Made by a program: the position numbers and the translations under genes. Shown here one piece after another: positions 1 through 8,363 of a stretch of DNA of 64,000 bases; the first letter of the stretch is position 1, and the number at the start of each line of letters is the position of its first letter. The stretch covers positions 124,001 to 188,000 of the forward strand of contig CAYOOP010000001.1 in NCBI GenBank assembly GCA_964405685.1. Reading direction: 5' to 3'. Under the pieces are notes generated by a model. That model made no database searches. It was given only the letters and a program-made list of their open reading frames with translations, and was not told the DNA's origin. Source of the stretch: CAYOOP01 sp964405685 (GTDB taxonomy: Bacteria > Pseudomonadota > Alphaproteobacteria > Rickettsiales > SXRF01).

Positions 1-54
1 CCTACTGCACAACCGCTATTTTGGTAAACCGTATTGTGAGCTTTTTGTTAGAAT

Positions 55-993
55 TCAAGAGCGGCGCAAATCTGTCCAATCGGTGGCGGCTTGCACGCCT
101 AAATCATAGAGGTGGGAAATAAAATCCCAATCCCCATTGAGTTTACTCGCACGGCCCAAGCTCGTCAGCGTATCATTCGCCTCAATCACATGTATTTTCG
201 CCGCTTTCGCCGCCGCAATCGCCTCCATTTCCAGCGCTAGCGGTGCATTGAAACTAATTTCCGACACGCGGTCCATGATATCCGGCGCGCGCGTCGGCAC
301 GTCGTCCGTACCCGGAGTCACGGTTTGAATGAGTACGATGTCTTTGGATTTTCCGCCGAGCAGCGGGCTCAAACGTGGATTACCGCTATAGGCACCGTCC
401 CAATACGCCCCACCATCAATCATCACCGTTTTGAAAAAATACGGCAGGCAGCAACTGGCCATCACCACTTCAAGCGATAGCTCACCATTCGTAAACACCC
501 GGCTTTTGCCGGTTTTTACTTCGGTGGTGTTAATGAAGAGTTTGAGCTCCTTCATTGCATTCACCCGTTTAAAATCGACCATTTCATCAATAATCCCCTT
601 GAGCGGATTCAAATCGAAGAGATTAAACTGCGAAGGTGAAAACAGCTTGGTGAGATAATCAAGTGCAATGGTCTGCGGCGAAAAATCAATCCCCACATCG
701 CCTAAAAATTTTCCTAGCGGATTGCGTGCAAACGGCAGCATTTGCATCGAAAGACTAACCTTTTTCCAAAACGCATAGAGATGCTCCCGCGCCCCATCTT
801 CCCCGCCACGTGCAAAGCCATCGGCCAGTACCACCGCCTGCACCGCGCCGCCGGAGGTCGCCGAAATCGCCTCAATACCAACTTTCGGCGAAGCCAAAAG
901 CGTCTCCAGCGCGCCCCACGCAAAGGCCGCATGCATCGCCCCGCCTTGCAGCGCTAGCGTAATGGGATAAGGGTTGGATTTGGGTCTGGTCAT
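55..993 (-). CDS. Patatin-like phospholipase family protein
   Basis: 312 residues. The N-terminus carries an oxyanion-type glycine motif (LALQGGAMHAAF, about residues 13-24). A nucleophile elbow, SATSGGA, follows near residue 45, and the DGG/DGA element of patatins (IDGGAYWDGAYSGNP) lies near residue 195. Together these predict a cytoplasmic Ser-Asp lipid acyl hydrolase or esterase. The protein resembles the alphaproteobacterial patatins that usually read GGGAHGAF and GTSAGA. Here the first glycine of each motif differs (GGAMHAAF, ATSGGA), so activity is likely but the motifs are unusual. There is no signal peptide. It is transcribed away from the membrane-protein gene at 1141. The substrate cannot be inferred. 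Confidence 0.85.
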   Translation of the reverse strand: MTRPKSNPYPITLALQGGAMHAAFAWGALETLLASPKVGIEAISATSGGAVQAVVLADGFARGGEDGAREHLYAFWKKVSLSMQMLPFARNPLGKFLGDVGIDFSPQTIALDYLTKLFSPSQFNLFDLNPLKGIIDEMVDFKRVNAMKELKLFINTTEVKTGKSRVFTNGELSLEVVMASCCLPYFFKTVMIDGGAYWDGAYSGNPRLSPLLGGKSKDIVLIQTVTPGTDDVPTRAPDIMDRVSEISFNAPLALEMEAIAAAKAAKIHVIEANDTLTSLGRASKLNGDWDFISHLYDLGVQAATDWTDLRRS

Positions 994-1140
994 AGACCCA
1001 TTCTACTGCAAATTGCTTGCCAAGTCACGGATAAGCACAGCGTAACTAAGCATATGCCAGGTTCATAATTCACAAAAGTGTCACATTTTTTCACCCTCAG
1101 ACATGCTATTTTGTAAGCCAAACCATAGGAGGGGAAACGT

Positions 1141-1647
1141 ATGTACCTATCGACCGAAGGCTATTACGAAGTAGGCAATTCCAAAAAACTGACTGAGTTT
1201 GAAAGTCAAGCGCAGTATCTCAAAGACATGGGGGCCAAACCTCTCACCTGGTACGAATTCCAAAAAACCCATCCCGAGGTGGAACCCAAAAAATCAAGCT
1301 TGGCGGGCGCAAGCTACGGTGCATTGCTGGGTATGACTGCAGCGATAGGGGGATTAATTGCGACCATCACAACAGGAGTATTCGCTCCGGCTGAACCACT
1401 GGTTTTCTACACCGTCGCCCTCTCAGGATTCGTAGGGGGTATGGTTATAGGCAGCCAGTTTAATAATACATCTTATGATAAACGCGCCGCCAAGGTTGAT
1501 GCCTACGGCGAATATTTAAAATCGCTAGAAACAACCGCGTTATCGCGCGCGCGCTCCAGACAACATGAAACAGAATACGGTAACGAACCTAGTAGGCATG
1601 CCGAACGTTACGCGTCAACAAGAACGCACGAAGGCTTTGCCCGATAA
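1141..1647 (+). CDS. Small two-helix membrane protein, unknown function
   Basis: 168 residues. A strong ribosome-binding site (AGGAGG at 1128-1133) fixes the ATG at 1141. Residues about 57-105 form two hydrophobic glycine-rich helices (GALLGMTAAIGGLIATI and VALSGFVGGMVIG). They sit between a charged N-terminal domain and a charged, Arg/His-rich C-terminal tail, so a hairpin in the inner membrane with both ends in the cytoplasm is likely. I do not recognise the family. The gene converges on the enoyl-CoA hydratase gene with no gap between the stop codons. The upstream 147 bp contain a weak extended -10-like TGCTATTTT near 1104. Confidence 0.7.
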   Translation: MYLSTEGYYEVGNSKKLTEFESQAQYLKDMGAKPLTWYEFQKTHPEVEPKKSSLAGASYGALLGMTAAIGGLIATITTGVFAPAEPLVFYTVALSGFVGGMVIGSQFNNTSYDKRAAKVDAYGEYLKSLETTALSRARSRQHETEYGNEPSRHAERYASTRTHEGFAR

Positions 1648-2388
1648 TCACTGACCCGTAAATTTGGGTTTTCGTTTCTCAAGAAACGCTGAATTCCCCT
1701 CTACGCGATCTTTCGTGTTGATGAGGGTTTGGTAGATTGCAAGTTCATTCCCCTCGCGCACTGCTTTTTTGATGGCTTTAAGCGACAGTGGCGCATTTGC
1801 AGCGATTGCTGTTGCAAGCGCAAGTGCTTCCGCCTCCAGCGTTTCAGGCGAGTGCAATGCATTCACTAACCCCAGCTCATACGCTTTTTGTGCATCAATG
1901 GGCTTTGCCGTATAAAGCATTTCTTTCGCGGCGCGTTCACCAATCGCTTTCGGTAAATTCTGCGTGCCGCCGAGGCCAGGCATAATGCCGAGCGAAGCTT
2001 CGGTGAGTGCGAAGCGGGCGGTGGTGGATGCGATCATAAAATCGCAAACGAGTGCGAGTTCGAGTCCACCCGCATAAGCCGCGCCGTTTACCACAGCAAT
2101 CACAGGCACAGGACATTTGGAAACAGCTTCCACCGCGCGTTCCATGGCATCATGCTGGCGTTTCCACGCGGCTTCGTCCATGCCCTGACGTTCTTTTAAA
2201 TCCGCACCCGCGCAAAAGGCGCGATCGCCTGCACCCGTGAGTAAAATAGCTCTATTATTATCAATATTTTCAAATGCTTGTGATAGTTGTTCACATAAAT
2301 GCTGACTCAGCGCATTGGCCGTCTCGGGCCGATTTAGCGTGATGCGTGTAATAAAAGGAGCGGGATTTTCTTTGATAATCACTTGCAT
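1648..2388 (-). CDS. Enoyl-CoA hydratase/isomerase family protein
   Basis: 246 residues, the usual crotonase length. The oxyanion-hole segment is GAGDRAFCAGADLKER (about residues 52-67). A second is NGAAYAGGLELAL near residue 101, and the catalytic-glutamate region is TEASLGIMPGLGGTQ near residue 128. It is predicted to hydrate 2-trans-enoyl-CoA in fatty-acid or branched-chain amino-acid degradation. The sequence also resembles methylglutaconyl-CoA hydratase and PaaF relatives, so the exact substrate is open. It is divergent from trcR with 58 bp between the start codons. Confidence 0.88.
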   Translation of the reverse strand: MQVIIKENPAPFITRITLNRPETANALSQHLCEQLSQAFENIDNNRAILLTGAGDRAFCAGADLKERQGMDEAAWKRQHDAMERAVEAVSKCPVPVIAVVNGAAYAGGLELALVCDFMIASTTARFALTEASLGIMPGLGGTQNLPKAIGERAAKEMLYTAKPIDAQKAYELGLVNALHSPETLEAEALALATAIAANAPLSLKAIKKAVREGNELAIYQTLINTKDRVEGNSAFLEKRKPKFTGQ

Positions 2389-2446
2389 ATTCGGGAAAAA
2401 TACCTAGATTGCCGTTTCCTTCAACAAATACTCGGAAAATATATCT

Positions 2447-2992
2447 ATGGCAAACCCCTTAATGCCGAAAGCTACTGCTGTATGGCTCGTTGAAAACACC
2501 GCGCTTAGCTTCGAACAAATCGCTGAATTCTGCGGTATGCACGCACTCGAAGTGCAAGGCATTGCCGATGACGAAGTCGCAACCGGCATGCGCGGGGTAG
2601 ACCCTGTGGCTGCAGGCGCTGTTACCTCTGAGGAAATCAAGCGCTGCGAGGCCGACCCGGATACAAGCCTGCAAATGGCCGCCACCGCCCGCCAATATAT
2701 CTCCAATAAATCCAAAGGCGCACGCTACACGCCCGTCTCCCGCCGTCAGGACAAACCGGATGCGATTGCCTATCTCATCAAATTCTTCCCGACGATGCCT
2801 GATTCGCAAATCATCAAACTGATCGGTACCACGAAAACGACGATCGCGGCTGTCCGCGACCGCTCGCACCGCAACCATGCGACCATCAAACCGCGGGATC
2901 CGGTATTGCTCGGCCTCTGCAGCCAGCTCGATCTGGATAAAATCGTTGCGCCCTATAAACCCACCAATAACGATCAGGCCGAAAGCGCTTAG
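2447..2992 (+). CDS. trcR: DUF1013 family, TrcR-type cell-cycle regulator
   Basis: 181 residues beginning MANPLMPKATAVWLVENTAL, the conserved opening of the alphaproteobacterial DUF1013 family. The family is annotated as TrcR, a predicted DNA-binding cell-cycle transcriptional regulator. Two helix-turn-helix-like segments are visible: TALSFEQIAEFCGMHALEVQ (about 18-37) and MPDSQIIKLIGTTKTTIAAV (about 116-135). A conserved ITSEEIKRCEADP-like element (here VTSEEIKRCEADP) lies between them. The family is restricted to Alphaproteobacteria, so this gene is one of the better taxonomic markers here. It converges on pelG. No strong ribosome-binding site is visible. Confidence 0.85.
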   Translation: MANPLMPKATAVWLVENTALSFEQIAEFCGMHALEVQGIADDEVATGMRGVDPVAAGAVTSEEIKRCEADPDTSLQMAATARQYISNKSKGARYTPVSRRQDKPDAIAYLIKFFPTMPDSQIIKLIGTTKTTIAAVRDRSHRNHATIKPRDPVLLGLCSQLDLDKIVAPYKPTNNDQAESA

Positions 2993-3038
2993 CTTCAATT
3001 GCTCCCGCAAAATCCTCCTGGATTTGAATAACGTGTCC

Positions 3039-4412
3039 TTATCTCACCGAAATATTATTCGTGATAAAGGCGTGATAGGCCAGGTTGCGCACATGCGCAA
3101 AGAGTACGGCAACAGCAAGCACGAACGAGACAATACTCGCCATAAAATACCCAAATCCATAGGCGTAGTAGCCCAGCTTGAGCGTTAGCAGCGTCACTGC
3201 AGCGTTGATTAAGAAAAAGACCGCGTAAATCCACATACACTGGCGGCGACAATCAAAGTAAGAGAGAATGATAGTCGCCGTAAGCATCAGCAAATGGAAA
3301 AACCCACCAATAATGCCGAAGCGGAACATGCCCGCCGCCTCCGGCCGCGCGTGCACAGCTGCAAGAATCGCGGTTGCAAGAATAAGCCCCGTGCAGGCAA
3401 ACACACCCTGCGTCATCGTCAACTGCCGCGCGCCTTCATGCACGCTGCCAATTAATTCGCCCTTGCGTCGCAGGATGCGGCTTAAAGGCTTGTGCTCCAA
3501 AATATCGTCGAAGAAACGCCGGTAGTGCTGGAAGAAATTGGTCTCGACCGCAAACACAAACACCACAAATGCCGGAAGCGTAAACAGAACGGCCATAAAC
3601 ATAGCCTGATCGTAATCCGGGAAAATATGCATGCCGCTGCCAAGCACCGTCGCATGCGGTGAAAACCACAGAATCCATTTATCCACCCAAATCGCCGCAC
3701 TGTAACAAAACGCGCCAATGGCAAGCGGCAAATAGTTTTTGAAATACGGCAGCAATTGAAATTCCGGATCCGTTTTATAGGGATACTCAACCAAAATACG
3801 CGCAAGCAAAAGTGCTGCTACCGCCGCCAAACCTGCATTGAATGCCCCCAGCAAATAGGCCGTCTGGCTGCTCCCCACCGCCACTAACCCCACCGCAATT
3901 GCAAGCCCAGCCAGGAACGATTTGGAAACCGCCATGTAATCTTTCAAACCCATCAAAAACACCATCAACACCCAGATAATCGCGATTAAAAACAAATTGA
4001 TGAATGCCATGATTTTAACGGGCAGCGGCAGGCTATAAAACCCGCTTACGTACCACAGCAGTGCCACCGGCACATGCACGGCCAGCACCAAGGCCAAGCT
4101 TTTGAACAATGCAGTCGGAATCGACGTTACATTGCGTGCATGGATCGCATCAGACAATACGCGTGTAGCAATAATGAATATGGGAGAGGCGAGCACCAGC
4201 GACGCTGAAAAATTATACACGGTAATGGTGCGAAAATCGACAATCTGCGGCGTCGCTTGCCCACCGGCGATCAGCGTCATCGCCGCCAGCGCAACCACCG
4301 TAAATATCCACGGGCCCACCGCCGCGACCGCCGTATGCAAAAAGGCATGTGCGACATCAAGCAGCGTGTCGCGCTGTGTCAGTTTAACCAGTTCAAATCC
4401 AATCCCAGCCAT
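3039..4412 (-). CDS. pelG: PelG, Pel polysaccharide membrane transporter
   Basis: 457 residues, close to P. aeruginosa PelG. It starts MAGIGFELVKLTQRDTL, the typical PelG N-terminus, and contains about 12 hydrophobic helices, as expected of a MOP/Wzx-like flippase-type inner-membrane protein. In the known Pel system PelG works with PelD, PelE and PelF to polymerise the chain and move it across the inner membrane. It is the last gene of the operon, and its ATG lies two bases after the pelF stop, which implies translational coupling. Confidence 0.93.
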   Translation of the reverse strand: MAGIGFELVKLTQRDTLLDVAHAFLHTAVAAVGPWIFTVVALAAMTLIAGGQATPQIVDFRTITVYNFSASLVLASPIFIIATRVLSDAIHARNVTSIPTALFKSLALVLAVHVPVALLWYVSGFYSLPLPVKIMAFINLFLIAIIWVLMVFLMGLKDYMAVSKSFLAGLAIAVGLVAVGSSQTAYLLGAFNAGLAAVAALLLARILVEYPYKTDPEFQLLPYFKNYLPLAIGAFCYSAAIWVDKWILWFSPHATVLGSGMHIFPDYDQAMFMAVLFTLPAFVVFVFAVETNFFQHYRRFFDDILEHKPLSRILRRKGELIGSVHEGARQLTMTQGVFACTGLILATAILAAVHARPEAAGMFRFGIIGGFFHLLMLTATIILSYFDCRRQCMWIYAVFFLINAAVTLLTLKLGYYAYGFGYFMASIVSFVLAVAVLFAHVRNLAYHAFITNNISVR

Positions 4413-4414
4413 GG

Positions 4415-5890
4415 CTACCTCAAATACGATTGATAGAGGTTACGGTACGCGTCAAACTGCCCACGCTTTTGGTACAGCGCATGGATGCGCGTTTTAATCG
4501 CCCGGCTCGCCGCTTCATAGCGCTCGCGGTTAGTCAGCAACTCGATGATCGCCTCAGCCGTTGCCTGCGGATTGGCAAGCGGCGTAATCACCCCGCCATC
4601 ACCAAACGCCGGCATTTCACCCTCGCACCCACACACCAACTCCCGGCACGCCCCCACGTCGGTGGCAATCAGCGGAATACCCGCCGCACCGGCTTCTAGC
4701 ATCACCAGCGGCTGCACTTCGGAAATGCTGGTAAGAGCCACCACATCAATCACCGGATAATACTGATCCACCGAGGCCATACCCATAAACTTGACCACGT
4801 GATCAAGCCCCATCGCTGTGGCTAAATGCTGGCAGGTTTCCGCATACGCAGGGTCTTCATCGGTCGGGCCAATAATCAGCGCCTGCAATTGCGGAATGGC
4901 TTGCACGGCAATCGCAACCGCGTGAATAAAGGTTTTAACGTCTTTCATCGGCACCACGCGCCCCACCAGCGCGACTGTGGGGTGAATATGCGGCTGGTGC
5001 GGCAGGGATGCGAAACGCTCTACATCAATGCCATTAGGCACCACACGGGTTTTACCAAGCGATGCGCCATCCGCATGTTGCGCCATCTGGCTGCCAGAAA
5101 AAAGTGAAGTAATCTGGTCGGATGCCTCATAGGCAATGTGCCCCATTTTCTCAAAATAACGCACCCACAACGCACGCAAATCCGCACCCACGCGGTCCAC
5201 CGAAAGCACGCTCTCGCGGTGCTGCTGCAACCACTCTGCACCTAAAATCTCAATCCGCCGCTCGTTGGTATAAATACCGTGTTCGCTGATCAACAGCGGC
5301 GCGCCTGTCTCATGCTTAGCGCGCGCCCCGAGCAGACCTGCATAGCCGGTGGAGACGGCGTGATACATCCGCGCAACGGGTAACGGGAAGGTCAGTGTAG
5401 ATGTCAGCGTCGAAAGCATGACGCGATACGACCAAAAGAAATCAAGAAACGACACATGCGCATACCCTGATTCATACGTGGCCAGCAAGGTTTCCCAAGC
5501 CGCCTTGTCATTTAGCAAGCTAGCGCTGTTGATGTGCGCACGGTAGGTTGCAAACACACGTAGTAAGGTCGAAAAATCGTCGCGCTCAAAAGGCAAATCA
5601 TCGATTAACCCCATCAAAAGCGGCCGCAAGCGTGCATGTATTTCTTCGGATGCCGCCAGCGTATTGCGCCCATCAGGCAATGCTCCCAGCCGATACGCGT
5701 CATGTTTGATCACGTTGGAAGGAATGGCATAAAACGGTGTTAGATCCTGCACAGGCGATACGAGCGATACCACATGAAAGCGGTATTCCTTCATCTCGCT
5801 CACCATGTCGTGAATCCAAGACGCGACACCGCCCTTAACGTAAGGGTAGCTACCTTCGGAAATAATGCAGATGTCGGCGATACCACTCAT
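4415..5890 (-). CDS. pelF: PelF, GT4 glycosyltransferase of Pel synthesis
   Basis: 491 residues from the ATG at 5890, which overlaps the pelE stop as ATGA and has AGGGG upstream. An in-frame TTG at 5911 would add seven residues. The N-terminal domain (ISEGSYPYVKGGVASWI, about residues 8-24) is the DUF3492/PelF signature. The C-terminal GT-B half has VALVGRVVPMKDVKTFIHA and the nucleotide-binding motif SEVQPLVMLEAGAAGIPLI. The characterised homologue is a soluble polymerase using UDP-GalNAc/UDP-GlcNAc, acting on the cytoplasmic face with PelD, PelE and PelG. No nucleotide-sugar epimerase lies in this operon; one is at 58.5 kb. Confidence 0.95.
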   Translation of the reverse strand: MSGIADICIISEGSYPYVKGGVASWIHDMVSEMKEYRFHVVSLVSPVQDLTPFYAIPSNVIKHDAYRLGALPDGRNTLAASEEIHARLRPLLMGLIDDLPFERDDFSTLLRVFATYRAHINSASLLNDKAAWETLLATYESGYAHVSFLDFFWSYRVMLSTLTSTLTFPLPVARMYHAVSTGYAGLLGARAKHETGAPLLISEHGIYTNERRIEILGAEWLQQHRESVLSVDRVGADLRALWVRYFEKMGHIAYEASDQITSLFSGSQMAQHADGASLGKTRVVPNGIDVERFASLPHQPHIHPTVALVGRVVPMKDVKTFIHAVAIAVQAIPQLQALIIGPTDEDPAYAETCQHLATAMGLDHVVKFMGMASVDQYYPVIDVVALTSISEVQPLVMLEAGAAGIPLIATDVGACRELVCGCEGEMPAFGDGGVITPLANPQATAEAIIELLTNRERYEAASRAIKTRIHALYQKRGQFDAYRNLYQSYLR

Positions 5891-7002
5891 GCGGCAACCC
5901 CTTGCTGCCAAAACTGAACCACATCGACAAGTGCGCCCTCACCCACCGCCTGCAACTCCTCGCCATGGCGTTGCATCAGATGGCGCAAATCATGAAAACG
6001 GCCCAGCGCATAAAGCGCCTCAGCATACCACCCAATAATCAGCGGATCCAAACGCCCACTATCAATGGCCTGCCTAAGCCACTCTGCCGCCCGCTCGTAC
6101 TGCCCACTTCGGATCAACAAGCGTCCGATCCATGCAAATACCCGCGTATCTTCGTGTTCATGGCGCAAATATTTCTGATAATACTCGTAGGCCTGGGTCA
6201 TGTAATCATCCTGCCGCTGCTTATCGAGCAGGCCACAAAACGCAAAATCATCGTAAAATCGTGCGGCAGCAAGCAAGTACTCAGACCGGGTTTCGTGCCG
6301 CGTGACTGCTTTTTTAAGCTGCATCTCGAGCTGTAAAAAATGGCTTTGGATTTTAACGACACTAATGGCCGCAAGGGTGCGTACCACTTGCGATGTATCC
6401 CGAAGCGCCAGTTGTAGCGCGGGAGTAAATTTGGGTTGAAACTGTAAGGTCATCTGATTAATCGCTTCACGCTTTTGCGCGTCGCTACCAAGGCGCATCA
6501 CATCCATATACGGCACCACATCATACGCACGCGGCTGCTCATCCACCCCCAAAATAATGTCATCGTAAAGCGTCTCCCCCATGCTGGTGGCGGATGTCGG
6601 ATAAATGGCATCAAACCATTGCTGAAAGGAGAATGCGTGGTGCCTCTGATAGAGATGAGCGATCAATGTAACGATTCCTCCCAACGCACCAAAGGGCCCT
6701 GTAAGCGCCACGCTAAACACCATCACCTTGGCCATCAGCAGTTCAAATCCCATGCGTTCCTTAGCAGACACAAACATCCATGCGATGAGAACAGTCCCCG
6801 CGTGAACCCCCAATGCCACGCTTGCAGGAACAGCACCGATGACGGCAAGCCACACCAATGCGCTATCAAGCGCCAAGAAAAACAAACACATCGCCATAAG
6901 CAATATCCGCTCGGAAGCCGGAATACTCGCTTTAAGACGATCGTGCACATCCGATTCGACAATATAGGCATTCACATAAGAAAGGTAGCGTGAGCGGATC
7001 AT
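5887..7002 (-). CDS. pelE: PelE, membrane/TPR scaffold of the Pel synthase
   Basis: 371 residues. Two or three hydrophobic helices occupy about residues 30-120. The C-terminal half is helical, with TPR-like pairs (AYEYYQKYLRHEHEDTRVFAW followed by RAAEWLRQAIDSG). This is the PelE layout of two membrane helices plus a cytoplasmic TPR/helical repeat domain. PelE bridges PelD and PelF in the inner-membrane synthase complex. The ATG overlaps the pelD stop by four bases, and the end overlaps pelF by four. Sequence conservation in PelE is low, so the assignment rests on position and architecture. Confidence 0.85.
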   Translation of the reverse strand: MIRSRYLSYVNAYIVESDVHDRLKASIPASERILLMAMCLFFLALDSALVWLAVIGAVPASVALGVHAGTVLIAWMFVSAKERMGFELLMAKVMVFSVALTGPFGALGGIVTLIAHLYQRHHAFSFQQWFDAIYPTSATSMGETLYDDIILGVDEQPRAYDVVPYMDVMRLGSDAQKREAINQMTLQFQPKFTPALQLALRDTSQVVRTLAAISVVKIQSHFLQLEMQLKKAVTRHETRSEYLLAAARFYDDFAFCGLLDKQRQDDYMTQAYEYYQKYLRHEHEDTRVFAWIGRLLIRSGQYERAAEWLRQAIDSGRLDPLIIGWYAEALYALGRFHDLRHLMQRHGEELQAVGEGALVDVVQFWQQGVAA

Positions 7003-8363
7003 GCCGCAAGCGCCTGCACGCTCGTGGTGAAGGAATAACGCAAGCCCTGCGTGGCGAGCTTTTGGTTGAGTGTCGCAGAGATGCGTTCACGCACGACCTC
7101 GGCACCTTCTAAAGCCGTCGTCGGCAACACAATACTGTAGTCCGAACCTGTCTGCCGGTAATCAAATGCCAAATCCGCCGCACGCAAACTTTCGCGTACC
7201 GCATCTCGAACACTACGCGCCAAGCGCACCTGCATGTCCTCCGCGAGCGACTCCGGAACATTAAGCGAGACGGTAAGCAGGCTTACCGGAAACTTGGCAC
7301 GTTGGCCGAGCGATTTTAGGTATTGAGTATGGCGTTCGAAATACGAACGCGTCATCAACTGGTGGCGCGGATCAATCACCGCATCCGAAAGTGCTTGGTC
7401 GAAATGGCGTGTGTTGATCAGTGCCTGCGCCGCCCAATCCGCCACCGCACGCACCGTCTCCACTGTTTGCATGCCTAAATCATGAAACTGCAATACTTCG
7501 ATTTTAAGCATGCCGAGCACCTCGCCCGTACGCGCGATGATGGGTGTCGCAAGAACCCCTTCACCCGCCAGTGCTGCAGCGTGGGTTTCGTTTGCCACCG
7601 TGAGCAATTCACGCCGTCCGATGATCATTTCATAGAGCGCAGAGCTCGGCGGAATCCGGCGTAAGAAACCGCTTTGTGCGTCCCCCCAACCTGAGGCGAT
7701 ACTCACATTTAACCCCTGGCTATCGAGTAAGAATAGCGAAAATGATTTCGCGTCCGTCAGTTCACGCACAACCGTTTCAATCGCGCGCATCAATTGCGCA
7801 GGCGACATCGTCTCCATCGCCTTAGCGGCCTGATACACCGTCAGCGCCGAGCGCATATCACTCGCCACACGCTCTTCCAACCGCTGCTTGCGGCTGCGCA
7901 CTTCCTGGTAGGCTTGTGCTGTTACCGATTCACGCGAGAGCGCGTCCATCAACTGTCCGTTTAAACGGTTGTTTTCACGGATATGACGCTGGCGAATTTC
8001 CCCTAGCACCAAGGCCGCGGCCAACCACAACACCGGCAATGTGAGTGCTTCTGAAGAAATAATGGTGTGCACTGGAAAGGCAGGGTTACCCACCACAAAC
8101 ACCAGCGTACTAAATGCCGCCGCGACCAACCCTGCAATCACGCCATATTGCACCGACAGCAGCAACACAATAATCCAAAACGGATGGGGTTGCACTCCCG
8201 CGTAGCGTGTACCTTCAAAAAACGCCATATCCACCACAAGCGCTATGGCGATAAAGACCATCAACTCAATCCACGCATGCAACCGCACGCCTAGGATGTT
8301 GGAAGTGGTAGGATTCGTCTCCAAGCGTTCTTCAATGACCCGCTCGGCTGTTACCAAGTCCAT
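6999..8363 (-). CDS. pelD: PelD, c-di-GMP receptor of the Pel synthase
   Basis: 454 residues. Four N-terminal membrane helices (about 30-125) are followed by a coiled segment (about 130-170), a GAF domain (about 185-320, with LATPIIARTGEVLGMLKIE) and a degenerate GGDEF domain (about 335-450). The GGDEF signature has decayed to TGSDY, so it cannot be a cyclase. An RAAD motif at residues 394-397 sits where the c-di-GMP inhibitory-site RxxD of PelD is expected. This predicts post-translational activation of Pel polymerisation by c-di-GMP. The start overlaps pelB by 13 bp. Confidence 0.93.
   Translation of the reverse strand: MDLVTAERVIEERLETNPTTSNILGVRLHAWIELMVFIAIALVVDMAFFEGTRYAGVQPHPFWIIVLLLSVQYGVIAGLVAAAFSTLVFVVGNPAFPVHTIISSEALTLPVLWLAAALVLGEIRQRHIRENNRLNGQLMDALSRESVTAQAYQEVRSRKQRLEERVASDMRSALTVYQAAKAMETMSPAQLMRAIETVVRELTDAKSFSLFLLDSQGLNVSIASGWGDAQSGFLRRIPPSSALYEMIIGRRELLTVANETHAAALAGEGVLATPIIARTGEVLGMLKIEVLQFHDLGMQTVETVRAVADWAAQALINTRHFDQALSDAVIDPRHQLMTRSYFERHTQYLKSLGQRAKFPVSLLTVSLNVPESLAEDMQVRLARSVRDAVRESLRAADLAFDYRQTGSDYSIVLPTTALEGAEVVRERISATLNQKLATQGLRYSFTTSVQALAA

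Noticed and set aside
2459..3010. 183-codon leftward frame opposite trcR
   Set aside because: Antisense of a conserved gene, without family resemblance.
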